From the NCBI RefSeq assembly GCF_009740395.1, contig NZ_WOXT01000006.1:1-64000 (forward strand): a stretch of 64,000 nucleotides of DNA, in the 5' to 3' direction. Position numbers and translations under genes: made by a program. Below are positions 35,971 to 44,167 of this stretch, piece after piece (position 1 is the first letter of the stretch; each line of letters starts with the position of its first letter). The stretch is from Noviluteimonas gilva (lineage in GTDB: Bacteria > Pseudomonadota > Gammaproteobacteria > Xanthomonadales > Xanthomonadaceae). The notes under the pieces are model-generated. The model did not search any database, had not been told where the DNA came from, and saw only the letters and a list, made by a program, of their open reading frames with translations.

Positions 35971-36020
35971 ACCCCCCGTGCAAGGGGGGTGACGCGCGCA
36001 AGGCGCGCGTCGGGGGGGGG
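35971..36020. repeat. Nested double-hairpin repeat, copy 2
   Basis: ACCCCCC/GGGGGGT (35971-35990) is followed by GACGCGCGC/GCGCGCGTC around AAG (35991-36011) and then a run of G. It lies between convergent ilvE and the sensor kinase. It has the layout of the copies at 27383 and 47871 with different inner arm bases. Confidence 0.7.
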
Positions 36021-37346
36021 TTACCGCACCACATCCCCAAACCGAAGCGTCGCAATCACCCCCTGCACCTCCCCCGGCACCACGCGCACATCCCATCCGT
36101 ACAGCGCGCACAGCCGGCGCACGATCGACAAGCCGATGCCCGCGCCCTGCGAATGCTCGGCGTGCGTGCCGCGATAGCCGCGCTCGAACAGCCGCGCGGC
36201 TTCTTCCGCGCTGAGCCCGGGACCGGAGTCGATCACTTCGACGCCATCGGGCCGCATGCGCACGATGACCTCGCCTTCCAGCGTGTACTTCACCGCGTTG
36301 CCGATCAGGTTGCCGAGCGCGACCGCCACCGCGGCTTCCGGCGCATCGACGACCAGGCCGCCCTGCCCTTCCATCCGCAGCACGAGCGCCTTGCCGCCCA
36401 ACTGCGCGCGATGCATGTCGAGGAGTTGCTCGGCGACCTTGCTGACGTCGGTCGCGCCGTGGCCGCGCTCGTTGCGCGACAGCAGCAGCAGCGCGCTGAT
36501 GAGATCGGTGCATTGCTGTTCGGCGCGCTGGATGCGGCGCAGGCGCGCCTGCATGCGTTCGTCGAGTTCAGGGCGCGAGAGCAGCAACTCCGTGGCACCG
36601 CGGATCACCGCGAGCGGTGTACGCAACTCGTGGCTCACGTCGGCGTTGAATTCGCGGTCGCGCTGCACGACTTCGGTCAGGCGCGCGGCGTAGTCATCCA
36701 GCGCCGAGGCGAGCTGGCCGACTTCGTCGTTCGGGAAGTGTTCGGCCAGCGACACCGGTTCGCTGCTGCGGCCCGAGCCCTTGAGCCGATTGGCGAGTTC
36801 CGACACCGGGCTCATGACGCGCGAGGCCGCCCACCAGCCCACCAGCAACGAGAGCAGCGTGAACACCACGACCGCGCCGTAGATGCCGCGGTTGAATTGC
36901 TCCGCGCCGCGCATCGTCTGCGTCATGTCGTAGGCGAGGAAGAACCAGACCGTCGGCGTCTTGCGCACCGCGAGCTTGTAGGAGAACGCCTGCCCGTCGT
37001 CGTCGACGCCGCTGAGCTGGTGGATGCCGTCGGGCAGTTCGTACCATTGCGGTTGGTTCTGGCGCACGCTCTCGAACTTGTCGGGCGTGAACGCGAACGC
37101 GCGAATCTGGTCGACCGGCAGGCTCGGGTTCTGCGGATCGCGCGCGTACTGCTGCGCGTACAGATCGATGTTGCGGTTCATCAGGTCGACGACGAGCTTG
37201 TCTTCGACCTGGTTGCGCACCTTGTCCACCGCGTAGGCGAACAGCGCCGTCAGCCCGAACCCGAGCAGGACGAACGACAAGATGATGCGGCTGCGGAGCT
37301 GGCGCCGATAACGGCGCGGGCGTCGCGTTATCTCAGGCGCTGGCAT
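36021..37346 (-). CDS. Sensor histidine kinase
   Basis: A 441-residue membrane kinase. Two membrane segments (about 20-42 and 156-177) flank a periplasmic sensor region of about 110 residues, followed by a HAMP linker. The phospho-acceptor motif VSHELRTPLAV has its histidine at about 239. The ATPase domain has the N box NLIGNAVKYT, G1 DSGPGLS and G2 GAGIGLSIV. It overlaps the end of the response regulator gene by 14 bases, so the pair is one operon with the regulator first. The overall form resembles QseC/PhoQ-class kinases, but the stimulus cannot be read from sequence. Confidence 0.9.
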   Translation of the reverse strand: MPAPEITRRPRRYRRQLRSRIILSFVLLGFGLTALFAYAVDKVRNQVEDKLVVDLMNRNIDLYAQQYARDPQNPSLPVDQIRAFAFTPDKFESVRQNQPQWYELPDGIHQLSGVDDDGQAFSYKLAVRKTPTVWFFLAYDMTQTMRGAEQFNRGIYGAVVVFTLLSLLVGWWAASRVMSPVSELANRLKGSGRSSEPVSLAEHFPNDEVGQLASALDDYAARLTEVVQRDREFNADVSHELRTPLAVIRGATELLLSRPELDERMQARLRRIQRAEQQCTDLISALLLLSRNERGHGATDVSKVAEQLLDMHRAQLGGKALVLRMEGQGGLVVDAPEAAVAVALGNLIGNAVKYTLEGEVIVRMRPDGVEVIDSGPGLSAEEAARLFERGYRGTHAEHSQGAGIGLSIVRRLCALYGWDVRVVPGEVQGVIATLRFGDVVR

Positions 37347-38016
37347 CGGGTGCGGCGATCCGGTATCCGATGCCGTGGCGGGTCTGGATCAGCGGCGTGC
37401 CGAAGGGCTTGTCGACTACGGCGCGCAGGCCGTGGATGTGCACGCGCAGCGAATCCGAATCGGGCAATTCCTCGCCCCACACGCGCGTCTCCAGTTCCTG
37501 GCGCGTGACCACCGCCGGCGAGGCTTCCATCAGCGCCTGCAGGATCTTGAGCGCGGTCGGGTTGAGTTGCAGCAGCTTGGCTTCGCGGCGCACTTCGAGC
37601 GTGTCGAGGTTGTATTCCAGGTCGCCGACATTGAGCACGCGCGTCTGCACGCCACGACCGCGGCGGGCGAGCGCGTTGAGGCGCACTTCCACTTCCTGCA
37701 GCGCGAAGGGTTTGATCAGGTAGTCGTCGGCGCCCGAGTCGAAGCCGGCGAGTTTGTTGTCGAGCGAGTCCCGCGCGGTGAGCATCAGCACCGGCGTCTG
37801 CTTGCGCGCTTCGTTGCGCAGCTTGCGGCAGACCTCCAGGCCGTCGAGGCCCGGCAGGCTGAGGTCGAGCACGATCGCATCGAAGTCGTGCACCACCGCC
37901 AGGTGCAGGCCGGTGACGCCGTCCGCGGCGAAGTCCACCGTGTGCCCGCGGTCCTCGAGATAGTCCCCGAGGTTCGCGGCGATGTCCTGGTTGTCTTCGA
38001 TGACGAGGATGCGCAT
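37333..38016 (-). CDS. OmpR/PhoB-family response regulator
   Basis: A 227-residue regulator. The receiver domain (about 1-115) has the acidic pair in VIEDNQD, the phospho-acceptor Asp51 in IVLDLSLPGLDG, MLTARDS and the lysine in YLIKPFAL. The C-terminal winged helix (about 125-222) has TRQELETRVWGEE, SLRVHIHGLRAVVDKP and TRHGIGYRI. The start 38016 gives MRILVIEDN; upstream frame is noncoding. It forms a two-component system with the overlapping kinase gene. Target genes are not evident here. Confidence 0.92.
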   Translation of the reverse strand: MRILVIEDNQDIAANLGDYLEDRGHTVDFAADGVTGLHLAVVHDFDAIVLDLSLPGLDGLEVCRKLRNEARKQTPVLMLTARDSLDNKLAGFDSGADDYLIKPFALQEVEVRLNALARRGRGVQTRVLNVGDLEYNLDTLEVRREAKLLQLNPTALKILQALMEASPAVVTRQELETRVWGEELPDSDSLRVHIHGLRAVVDKPFGTPLIQTRHGIGYRIAAPDASA

Positions 38017-38107
38017 CCGGGCTTTGTCCTGCAGGTTCGGCGGGGGGGCCGTCGCGATTCTGCCAGAGCGGCAAGCGACGGTAGTGTCGATGTTGGGCGC
38101 ATCTTCC

Positions 38108-38148
38108 CAAAAACAAAGGCCCAGGCACGTTTTGCGTGCCTGGGCCAA
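38108..38148 (-). terminator. Strong hairpin terminator
   Basis: On the minus strand GGCCCAGGCACG and CGTGCCTGGGCC pair around CAAAA, followed by TTTGTTTTT. It terminates transcription coming from rimK and isolates the two-component operon, whose start is about 90 bases further on. Nothing else was recognised in 38017-38303. Confidence 0.8.
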
Positions 38149-38303
38149 ATCAAGCCCCGATGACCGTAATCTGCTTCGTCCGATGCGGCGGGCCGAGCGG
38201 TCTACGACAGATTCGCGGTAGGGAAAGGCTACGCAGGGGGCGATTAAACCGGCGTTAAAACCAGCGGTCGAATGGCGTTAAAAATTCGATAATCCGCTGA
38301 TCC

Positions 38304-39221
38304 TCAGGCGGCCCGCGTGGTGGGCGCCCGCTTGTGCGTTCCCGACCGTTTGCCGCCGTTGGCCACGTATTCGATGATGCTGCCTGCAATATCGACGCCG
38401 CTGGCGGCCTCGATGCCTTCCAGACCCGGCGAAGCGTTGACCTCCAGGATCAGCGGGCCGCGGCGGGACCGGATGAGGTCCACGCCCGCCACCCCCAGCC
38501 CGAGGAGCTTGGCGGCGCGAAGGGCGACCTCTTCCTCGCGCGGCGTGGCGGTGACCGCCTTCGCCGAGCCACCGCGATGCAGGTTCGAACGGAAGTCGCC
38601 CTTCGGTGCCTGGCGCTTCATCGTGGCGACGACGCGATCGCCGACGACGAAACAGCGCAAGTCCGCGCCCTTCGCTTCGGCGACGAACTCCTGCACGAGG
38701 AAGTTGGCGTAAAGCCCGCGCAAGGCTTCGATCACGCTGCGCGAGGCGGAGAGTTTTTCGGTGAGCATCACGCCCGCGCCCTGCGTGCCTTCGTTGAGCT
38801 TGATGACGTGCGGCGTGGGGCCGAGCATCGCGAGCAGGTCGGAGGTGTCGTCGGGGTTGTCGCCGAACACCGTCGCCGGCAGCGCAAGGCCTTCGGCGGC
38901 GAGGATCTGGTGGCAGCGCAGCTTGTCGCGCGCCTTGAGGATGGAGTCCGACGGATTGGGCGTGGTGGTCCCCATCAGTTCGAACTGGCGCAACACCGCC
39001 GTGCCGTAGCGCGTGACCGATGCGCCGATGCGCGGGATGACCGCGTGGTAGCCGGTGAGCGGCTTGCCCTGGTGGTGCATCGCGAAGCCGTCGACCGCGA
39101 TGCGCATGTAGCAGCGCAGCGGATCGAGCACGCGCACGCTGTGCCCGCGCTCGCGCGCGGCCTCGACCAGGCGCCGCGTCGAATACAGCTTCGTGTTCCG
39201 CGAGAGGATCGCGAGTTTCAT
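38304..39221 (-). CDS. rimK: ATP-grasp ligase RimK (ribosomal S6 modification type)
   Basis: A 305-residue ATP-grasp ligase that adds glutamate residues to the C-terminus of ribosomal protein S6 in E. coli; some relatives make poly-glutamate or modify cofactors. Signatures are [62 protein letters not shown] and [15 protein letters not shown] with metal ligands. Its start overlaps the stop of the retropepsin-like gene, a pairing seen in pseudomonads where rimB and rimK act together. Confidence 0.94.
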   Translation of the reverse strand: MKLAILSRNTKLYSTRRLVEAARERGHSVRVLDPLRCYMRIAVDGFAMHHQGKPLTGYHAVIPRIGASVTRYGTAVLRQFELMGTTTPNPSDSILKARDKLRCHQILAAEGLALPATVFGDNPDDTSDLLAMLGPTPHVIKLNEGTQGAGVMLTEKLSASRSVIEALRGLYANFLVQEFVAEAKGADLRCFVVGDRVVATMKRQAPKGDFRSNLHRGGSAKAVTATPREEEVALRAAKLLGLGVAGVDLIRSRRGPLILEVNASPGLEGIEAASGVDIAGSIIEYVANGGKRSGTHKRAPTTRAA

Positions 39222-39652
39222 GCGGGGGGTTTTCCGTGCAGGAAAGAGCGGGCGGGATCGATGGTGAACGCACGGGCGAGCGCCGTGCGGCCGAGGAGCA
39301 TCGGAAACAGCATTCCACGCCGATCGGTCAGGTTGATTTCCACCTCACGTTCGACGCCCGCCAGCACCAGCGGTGTGCGCAGGAACACGCGCCGGCTGCG
39401 GTTGCCGCCCGAGTCGGTGACTTCCCGCTCGTCGCTGATCGGCCCCTGCGCCTCGATGACCTGCCCGCCGATCATGCCCGTGGCGATGCGGAAGCCGGCC
39501 CATGGCACGCCGCCTTCGACGAAGCGCCACTGGTTGTCCACGTGCAGCGAGGAGCTGCGCGCGCCGGTATCCACTTTCGCGCGAATGGAGACGATGCCGA
39601 GCGCCGGCAACGACAACCACTCCCGCCAACCGAGCACGACGCGTGCGGCCAC
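39218..39652 (-). CDS. Retropepsin-like ATP-dependent zinc protease family protein (RimB-like)
   Basis: A 144-residue protein of the putative ATP-dependent zinc protease family with a retropepsin fold. The aspartyl motif is [12 protein letters not shown], preceded by [14 protein letters not shown] and followed by [14 protein letters not shown] and [16 protein letters not shown]. In pseudomonads the rimK-linked member (RimB) is reported to process RimK-modified substrate. The four-base overlap with rimK supports joint function. Confidence 0.88.
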   Translation of the reverse strand: MAARVVLGWREWLSLPALGIVSIRAKVDTGARSSSLHVDNQWRFVEGGVPWAGFRIATGMIGGQVIEAQGPISDEREVTDSGGNRSRRVFLRTPLVLAGVEREVEINLTDRRGMLFPMLLGRTALARAFTIDPARSFLHGKPPA

Positions 39653-39823
39653 CTGGCCTCCGGGGGAAAGAATGCGGTCAGGCGCTCTACCCGACCGAGG
39701 GCGCGCAGCATAAACGAGCGAGCGTTATCGGAATGAAGGACCGTCGGCAGTCCGCGACGAACGGGAATCCCCGGCCCCGCGCGTTGCCAGCCGCCTGCCG
39801 CCGGGCATAGACTCGCGCCTGAC

Positions 39824-39897
39824 GCGGGTGTAGTTCAATGGTAGAACTGCAGCTTCCCAAGCTGCTAGCGTGGGTTCGATTCCCATCACCCGCTCCA
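39824..39897 (+). tRNA. tRNA-Gly (anticodon CCC)
   Basis: Cloverleaf is complete: acceptor GCGGGTG/CACCCGC, D arm GTTC-AATGGTA-GAAC, anticodon stem GCAGC/GCTGC with loop TTCCCAA (anticodon CCC), T arm with TTCGATT, discriminator T and encoded CCA. CCC reads the GGG codon. Confidence 0.97.
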
Positions 39898-39905
39898 CAC
39901 ATCGG

Positions 39906-39931
39906 AACGACGGCCTTGCGCCGTCGTTTTT
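39906..39931 (+). terminator. Terminator of tRNA-Gly
   Basis: AACGACGGC (39906-39914) pairs with GCCGTCGTT (39920-39928) and runs into TTTTT, eight bases after the CCA end. Confidence 0.85.
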
Positions 39932-39954
39932 CGTTTCAGGCGGCGGGAAATCAT

Positions 39955-40120
39955 TGGCGCGCCGCCCGAACGTGGTGGGTTCCGAATTTTTTTGGGAAAA
40001 AATCCGAAACCCACCACGCTGGGGCATCACCTTGCGGGCCGCTTCGATCGGGCGCTTCGCATGTGCTTCATTGGTGGGTGCGAAGCCAGCTTCGCACTAG
40101 CCCATCGTTTTCCGCACAGC
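39955..40120 (+). repeat. Structured repeat element, copy A
   Basis: Starts GGCGCGCCGCCCGAACG, then a long hairpin (39972-40017) with outer arms GTGGTGGGTT / AACCCACCAC around a T-rich/A-rich centre. The shared block CGCTGGGGCATCACCTTGCG follows. A second hairpin TGCGAAGC / GCTTCGCA (40079-40096) ends the copy. Four more copies lie at 49482, 56610, 58287 and 59513; copies C and E are inverted. Confidence 0.9.
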
Positions 40121-40185
40121 GGGCACGCTTCAAACAACGAGGCCCGCTTGCGCGGGCCTCGTCGTTACCTGCGATGTCGCTGCGA

Positions 40186-42021
40186 TCAGAACCGCTTGCC
40201 CACGCTCACGAACACCGTCGCGTTGTCGCCGGCTTCCTGGCCGACGCTCGCCGTCGCACCGATGTCGGTGTCGACGCCGAACAGCTCCGTGCGCACGCCC
40301 AGCACCAGCGTGCCGTAGTTTTCGTCGTGCTCGGTGTTCGGCACGGCGTACGGCAGGGTGCCGGCGATGGTCAGCGATTGCGCGAACGCTTCTTCCGGCG
40401 CGTCTTCGAACTCGTGTTCCCACGTGAACTTCGCGTACGGCACGGCGGTCGGCGACACCTCGAAGCGCGCCTGCCAACCGGCGGCGCCGACGAGCGAATC
40501 GTAGTTCTGGTCGGGGAAGGCCAGGCCCGCGGCGTCGATGCGGTTTTCGGTGTAACCATCGACGTCGATGCGCTGCGCGAGCACCGAAACCACCGGGCCG
40601 TGCGTCAGCGAACCGGAGTGGAAATCCCAACCCGCCGATGCGCCGAACGTGAGGTTCTCGCCATCGGGCGAGCCTTCGTACACGCGCACGACCGGGCCGA
40701 GCTGCACGTTGCGCGTGACGTCGTAGCTGACGCTCGTCCAGCTCAACTGCGCGTTGACCCACACGTTGCCGGAGAACCAGCCGGCGAAGCCGCCGATGGT
40801 CAGGTCGTCCTGCGAGAAGTCGCCCTTGCGGCCGCCGTAGTCGAAGTCATTGCGGCCGAAACCGGCGAAGCCGCCGTACACGAAGTCGCCGCTGGCCCAG
40901 TCGACGCCGAACAACAGCGCCGGACCCGTGCCGTCGTAATCGCCCGGTGCGTCGTAACGCTGCGTGTCGCCACGCAGGTTCGCCCACCAGTGCGCGCCGT
41001 CTTCGGCCGGCTTGACCGGCATGTGCGAGGCGACCATCTCCGCGCGCGACTTGCCGATCAACTGCTCGGTGTACGGAAGCAGCGCGATCTGGCGCGGCGC
41101 TTCGAGCACCGAGATCGCGTACTGGCCGAGGATCGCGTGCGCGCCGCCGGTCGGATGCACGCCATCGGCGAACACGTAGGTCAACGCGGCATCGGGCGAG
41201 ACGAGCGTGCCCGGGTTGCACGTCAGCGACTGCGCGGTGATCTGCGGCTGGCACGCGGTGCCGGTGGTGTTGGTGAAACCGTAAGCCTGCGGCGAGGCGA
41301 TGATTTCGCGCAGCAGGTTGAACGTATCGAGCGGAATGACGCGCAGGCCCTGCGAGGACAGCGTCGAGAACAGCGCGTTGTTGTAGGTCACCGACAACTG
41401 CGTGGCGCCCGCCGATGCGGCCGGGCCCTGCGCGGCGAACGCGGGCGTGGCGCCCAGGTCCGGCACCGTCGGCACGAGGATGTACTTCGCACCGGCGCCG
41501 GTCAGCGCGGCCACATTGCCGACCTGCGAACCGACCGCCTGGAGCATCGTCGTCTGCGCGGGTGCGCCGCCGGCGATCGCGAACAGATCGTTCGCGCCGC
41601 CCCACACCGTGTACAGCGCATGCGAATCGGCGACGCCGCCGGTGGCCGTCAAATAGTTGGTGATCTGCGTGCTGAGCGACGGGATCGCGCCGAGCGGGCT
41701 CGCGCTGTCGGTGCCCGTGCGCGCGCCGCCGACGGCCCAGTTGGTGCCGCCCTGGTTGCCGCTGGCCGCGTTGGTGCCGTAGTAGTCGGCCAGCCACTCC
41801 GACCAGACCAGCGTCGGGTTGGTGGTGAACTTGCCCGTGATCGCGGCCGCGGGCCCACCGATCTGCACCAGCGCCGGGCGGTTCCACCCCGAGTCGGTGA
41901 GGCTGTCGCCGAAGAACACGGTCTGCGTGTAGGTCTGCGCGGCGGCGGGGAGCGCGGCCAGCGCGAGGGCGGCAGCAAGGAGACTGCGGACGGGCTTGAA
42001 CGCCCGGTGGGTCTGCTTCAT
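40186..42021 (-). CDS. GDSL esterase/lipase autotransporter (EstA-like)
   Basis: A 611-residue outer-membrane autotransporter. It has a signal peptide (LLAAALALAALPAAAQ) and a GDSL hydrolase passenger with the nucleophile in VFFGDSLTDSGW. Block III is VWGGANDLF and block V is FADGVHPTGGAH with the Asp-His pair. A C-terminal beta-barrel of about 260 residues ends in VFVSVGKRF, the terminal phenylalanine of such barrels. The EstA group hydrolyses esters at the cell surface and affects motility and biofilm in Pseudomonas. The start 42021 has GGAG seven bases upstream; the frame is open much further but crosses thiS in antisense. A c-di-GMP riboswitch lies about 300 bases upstream on the same strand. 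Confidence 0.93.
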   Translation of the reverse strand: MKQTHRAFKPVRSLLAAALALAALPAAAQTYTQTVFFGDSLTDSGWNRPALVQIGGPAAAITGKFTTNPTLVWSEWLADYYGTNAASGNQGGTNWAVGGARTGTDSASPLGAIPSLSTQITNYLTATGGVADSHALYTVWGGANDLFAIAGGAPAQTTMLQAVGSQVGNVAALTGAGAKYILVPTVPDLGATPAFAAQGPAASAGATQLSVTYNNALFSTLSSQGLRVIPLDTFNLLREIIASPQAYGFTNTTGTACQPQITAQSLTCNPGTLVSPDAALTYVFADGVHPTGGAHAILGQYAISVLEAPRQIALLPYTEQLIGKSRAEMVASHMPVKPAEDGAHWWANLRGDTQRYDAPGDYDGTGPALLFGVDWASGDFVYGGFAGFGRNDFDYGGRKGDFSQDDLTIGGFAGWFSGNVWVNAQLSWTSVSYDVTRNVQLGPVVRVYEGSPDGENLTFGASAGWDFHSGSLTHGPVVSVLAQRIDVDGYTENRIDAAGLAFPDQNYDSLVGAAGWQARFEVSPTAVPYAKFTWEHEFEDAPEEAFAQSLTIAGTLPYAVPNTEHDENYGTLVLGVRTELFGVDTDIGATASVGQEAGDNATVFVSVGKRF

Positions 42022-42090
42022 CGAACGCTCCAGGGCACACGGTTGGGTATGGTGCGTGAACTCTGCCACGCCCCGAGCGAGAATGCGCGC

Positions 42091-42291
42091 ATGGACATTC
42101 TGCTCAACGGACAGACGCGGACCCTCGCCTCGGGTGCCACGATCGCCGCATTGCTGGAGGCCGAAGGCCTCGCGGGCCGCCGCGTGGCGGTGGAAGTCAA
42201 CGGCGAGATCGTGCCGCGAGGTGTGCACGCGACGCATGCGCTCGTCGAAGGGGACCGGGTCGAAGTGGTCCACGCGCTCGGCGGCGGCTAG
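42091..42291 (+). CDS. thiS: Sulfur carrier protein ThiS
   Basis: A 66-residue ubiquitin-like sulfur carrier for the thiazole moiety of thiamine. It starts MDILLNGQTRTLASG, has VAVEVNGEIVPRG and ends in the required Gly-Gly (HALGGG). Its partner thiG lies 311 bases downstream rather than directly adjacent. The gap holds a minus-strand riboswitch and terminator whose T tract touches the thiS stop codon. thiS is also antisense to the esterase leader. Confidence 0.92.
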   Translation: MDILLNGQTRTLASGATIAALLEAEGLAGRRVAVEVNGEIVPRGVHATHALVEGDRVEVVHALGGG

Positions 42292-42320
42292 AAAAAAGAC
42301 GCGCGATGACACCATCGTGC
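42292..42320 (-). terminator. Terminator of the c-di-GMP riboswitch
   Basis: Read on the minus strand, GCACGATG (42320-42313) pairs with CATCGCGC (42308-42301) with one mismatch around GTGT, then GTC and six T (42297-42292). It directly follows the aptamer, as in transcription-terminating riboswitches. Confidence 0.7.
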
Positions 42321-42410
42321 GGTATCGGGAACCCGGCTGTCCGCGGCAGGGGGAGTGCCGGAGGACCCGTAGCTTTGCGACCCCGGCTTTCGCGCGGGTG
42401 TGCCGTGGCG
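42321..42410 (-). promoter_or_regulatory. Cyclic di-GMP-I (GEMM-I) riboswitch aptamer
   Basis: Read on the minus strand, the segment matches the GEMM-I consensus: GGCACACC, a stem capped by a GAAA tetraloop (GCGCGAAAGCC), GGGGTCGCAAAGCTACGGGT, a variable hairpin, and CAGCCGGGTTCCCGATA. The GCAAAGC receptor and the GCCGGGTT/CCGA closure are the diagnostic parts. It lies in the 311-base thiS-thiG gap but on the opposite strand, pointing toward the esterase gene. The remaining gap (42411-42602) has another perfect hairpin (CGCGCGATG / CATCGCGCG near 42414-42433) and no gene. Confidence 0.8.
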
Positions 42411-42602
42411 TACCGCGCGATGGGCATCGCGCGCAGCGGTGTGATTGCGTCGGCCGGGTCAGGGGTGAGCCCGTCTTCGTAATCGGTGCCGCTCCTCCAG
42501 CCTTACGCACCCCCCGGTGAACACAGGACACCCCGTGCGCAAATCCCCACGATTGACGATCTTCGGAACGCCCTGACCGACGAACGGCGTTACCATTCAC
42601 GG

Positions 42603-43406
42603 ATGCAAGACACCTCCGCCTTCGCGGCCGACGACGCCCTGGTCGTCGCGGGCCGCCGTTATCGTTCCCGTCTGCTCACCGGCACGGGCAAGTTCAAGGA
42701 TTTCGACGAGACCCGCCGCGCAACCGATGCAGCGGGCGCGCAAATCGTCACCGTCGCGATCCGTCGCATGAACCTGGGCCAGGATCCGAACGCGCCGAAC
42801 CTGCTCGATGCGTTGCCGCCCGAGCAATTCACGCTGCTGCCCAACACCGCGGGCTGCTACACCGCCGACGACGCGATTCGCACATGCCGCCTTGCGCGCG
42901 AACTGCTCGACGGCCACAAGCTCGTCAAGCTCGAAGTGCTCGGCGATGCGCGCACGCTGTATCCGGATGTCGTGCAGACCCTCGCCGCCGCCGAGCGCCT
43001 CGTTGCCGACGGCTTCGACGTGATGGTCTACACCTCCGACGATCCGATCCTCGCCAAGCGCCTGGAAGACATCGGCTGCGTCGCGGTGATGCCGCTCGCC
43101 GCGCCCATCGGTTCGGGCCTGGGCGTGCAGAACAAATACAACCTGCTCGAAATCGTCGAGAACGCGAAGGTGCCGATCATCGTCGACGCCGGCGTGGGCA
43201 CCGCGTCGGATGCGGCGATCGCGATGGAACTGGGCTGCGACGGCGTGCTGATGAACACCGCCATCGCCGGCGCGAAGGATCCGATCCTGATGGCGCATGC
43301 GATGAAGCTCGCTGTCGAAGCGGGCCGCGCCGCGTTCCGCGCCGGCCGCATTCCGCGCAAGCGTTACGCCTCGGCCTCGAGCCCCGTCGATGGCCTGATC
43401 GGTTGA
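42603..43406 (+). CDS. thiG: Thiazole synthase
   Basis: Forms the thiazole phosphate of thiamine from deoxyxylulose phosphate, dehydroglycine and ThiS thiocarboxylate. The 267-residue TIM-barrel protein has [49 protein letters not shown] (catalytic lysine), [10 protein letters not shown] and [20 protein letters not shown]. No TPP riboswitch was found before thiS or thiG. Confidence 0.96.
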   Translation: MQDTSAFAADDALVVAGRRYRSRLLTGTGKFKDFDETRRATDAAGAQIVTVAIRRMNLGQDPNAPNLLDALPPEQFTLLPNTAGCYTADDAIRTCRLARELLDGHKLVKLEVLGDARTLYPDVVQTLAAAERLVADGFDVMVYTSDDPILAKRLEDIGCVAVMPLAAPIGSGLGVQNKYNLLEIVENAKVPIIVDAGVGTASDAAIAMELGCDGVLMNTAIAGAKDPILMAHAMKLAVEAGRAAFRAGRIPRKRYASASSPVDGLIG

Positions 43407-43417
43407 TTGCCTGATCA

Positions 43418-44167
43418 ATGCCAGCCGATCCCGTCGATAAAAAGCCCTTCACCAAGGAACCTGGCAACCGCAAGGTTCGCAGCTTCGTGCTGCGGCAGGG
43501 GCGCTTCACGCCTGCGCAGCAGCGCGCGTTCGACGAACAGTGGCCGCGCTTCGGTCTCGACTACACGGGCACGCCGCGCGACTTCGACGCCGCCTTCGGC
43601 CGCAAGGCGCCGCGCGTGCTCGAAATCGGCTTCGGCAACGGCGAGGCGTTTCGTTACGCCGTGGCACGCGACCCGGGCCGCGACCTGATCGGCATCGAAG
43701 TCCACGCCCCGGGCGTAGGCCGCCTGCTCAACGCGCTGGCCGCGGACGATGCGAAGAATGCGCGCGTCTATCACCACGACGCCGTCGAAGTCCTGCAGCA
43801 CGAGATCGCCGACGCCAGCCTCGACGAAGTGCGCATCTACTTCCCCGATCCCTGGCACAAGAAGCGCCACAACAAGCGTCGCCTGGTGAACCCCGAGTTC
43901 GCCGCGCTGCTCGTGCGCAAGCTCGCGCCCACGGGGCGCTTGCACCTTGCGACCGATTGGCAGGACTATGCCGAGCAGATGTGGGACGTGCTCGATGCGA
44001 CCCCCGGGCTGGCCAATCGCGCCGGCCCGCGCGGGACGGTGCCCCGCCCCGAATGGCGTCCGCAGACGCATTTCGAGACGCGCGGCCAGAAGCTCGGGCA
44101 TGGGGTGTGGGACCTTCTGTACGACGCAGTGCCCGCGACCGGCGGGCCAGGGGAAACGAACGCGTGA
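43418..44167 (+). CDS. trmB: tRNA (guanine-N7-)-methyltransferase
   Basis: Methylates G46 in tRNA variable loops using SAM. The 249-residue protein has the SAM motif [45 protein letters not shown] with the catalytic and substrate residues, [13 protein letters not shown] and a late [15 protein letters not shown]. It follows thiG by eleven bases and overlaps the next gene by four (GTGA), so thiG-trmB-permease are co-transcribed. Confidence 0.95.
   Translation: MPADPVDKKPFTKEPGNRKVRSFVLRQGRFTPAQQRAFDEQWPRFGLDYTGTPRDFDAAFGRKAPRVLEIGFGNGEAFRYAVARDPGRDLIGIEVHAPGVGRLLNALAADDAKNARVYHHDAVEVLQHEIADASLDEVRIYFPDPWHKKRHNKRRLVNPEFAALLVRKLAPTGRLHLATDWQDYAEQMWDVLDATPGLANRAGPRGTVPRPEWRPQTHFETRGQKLGHGVWDLLYDAVPATGGPGETNA

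Noticed and set aside
42292-42602. TPP riboswitch controlling thiG
   Set aside because: The gap lacks the CTGAGA and ACCTGATCTGG elements of the THI box; its structured RNA is on the opposite strand and matches GEMM-I.
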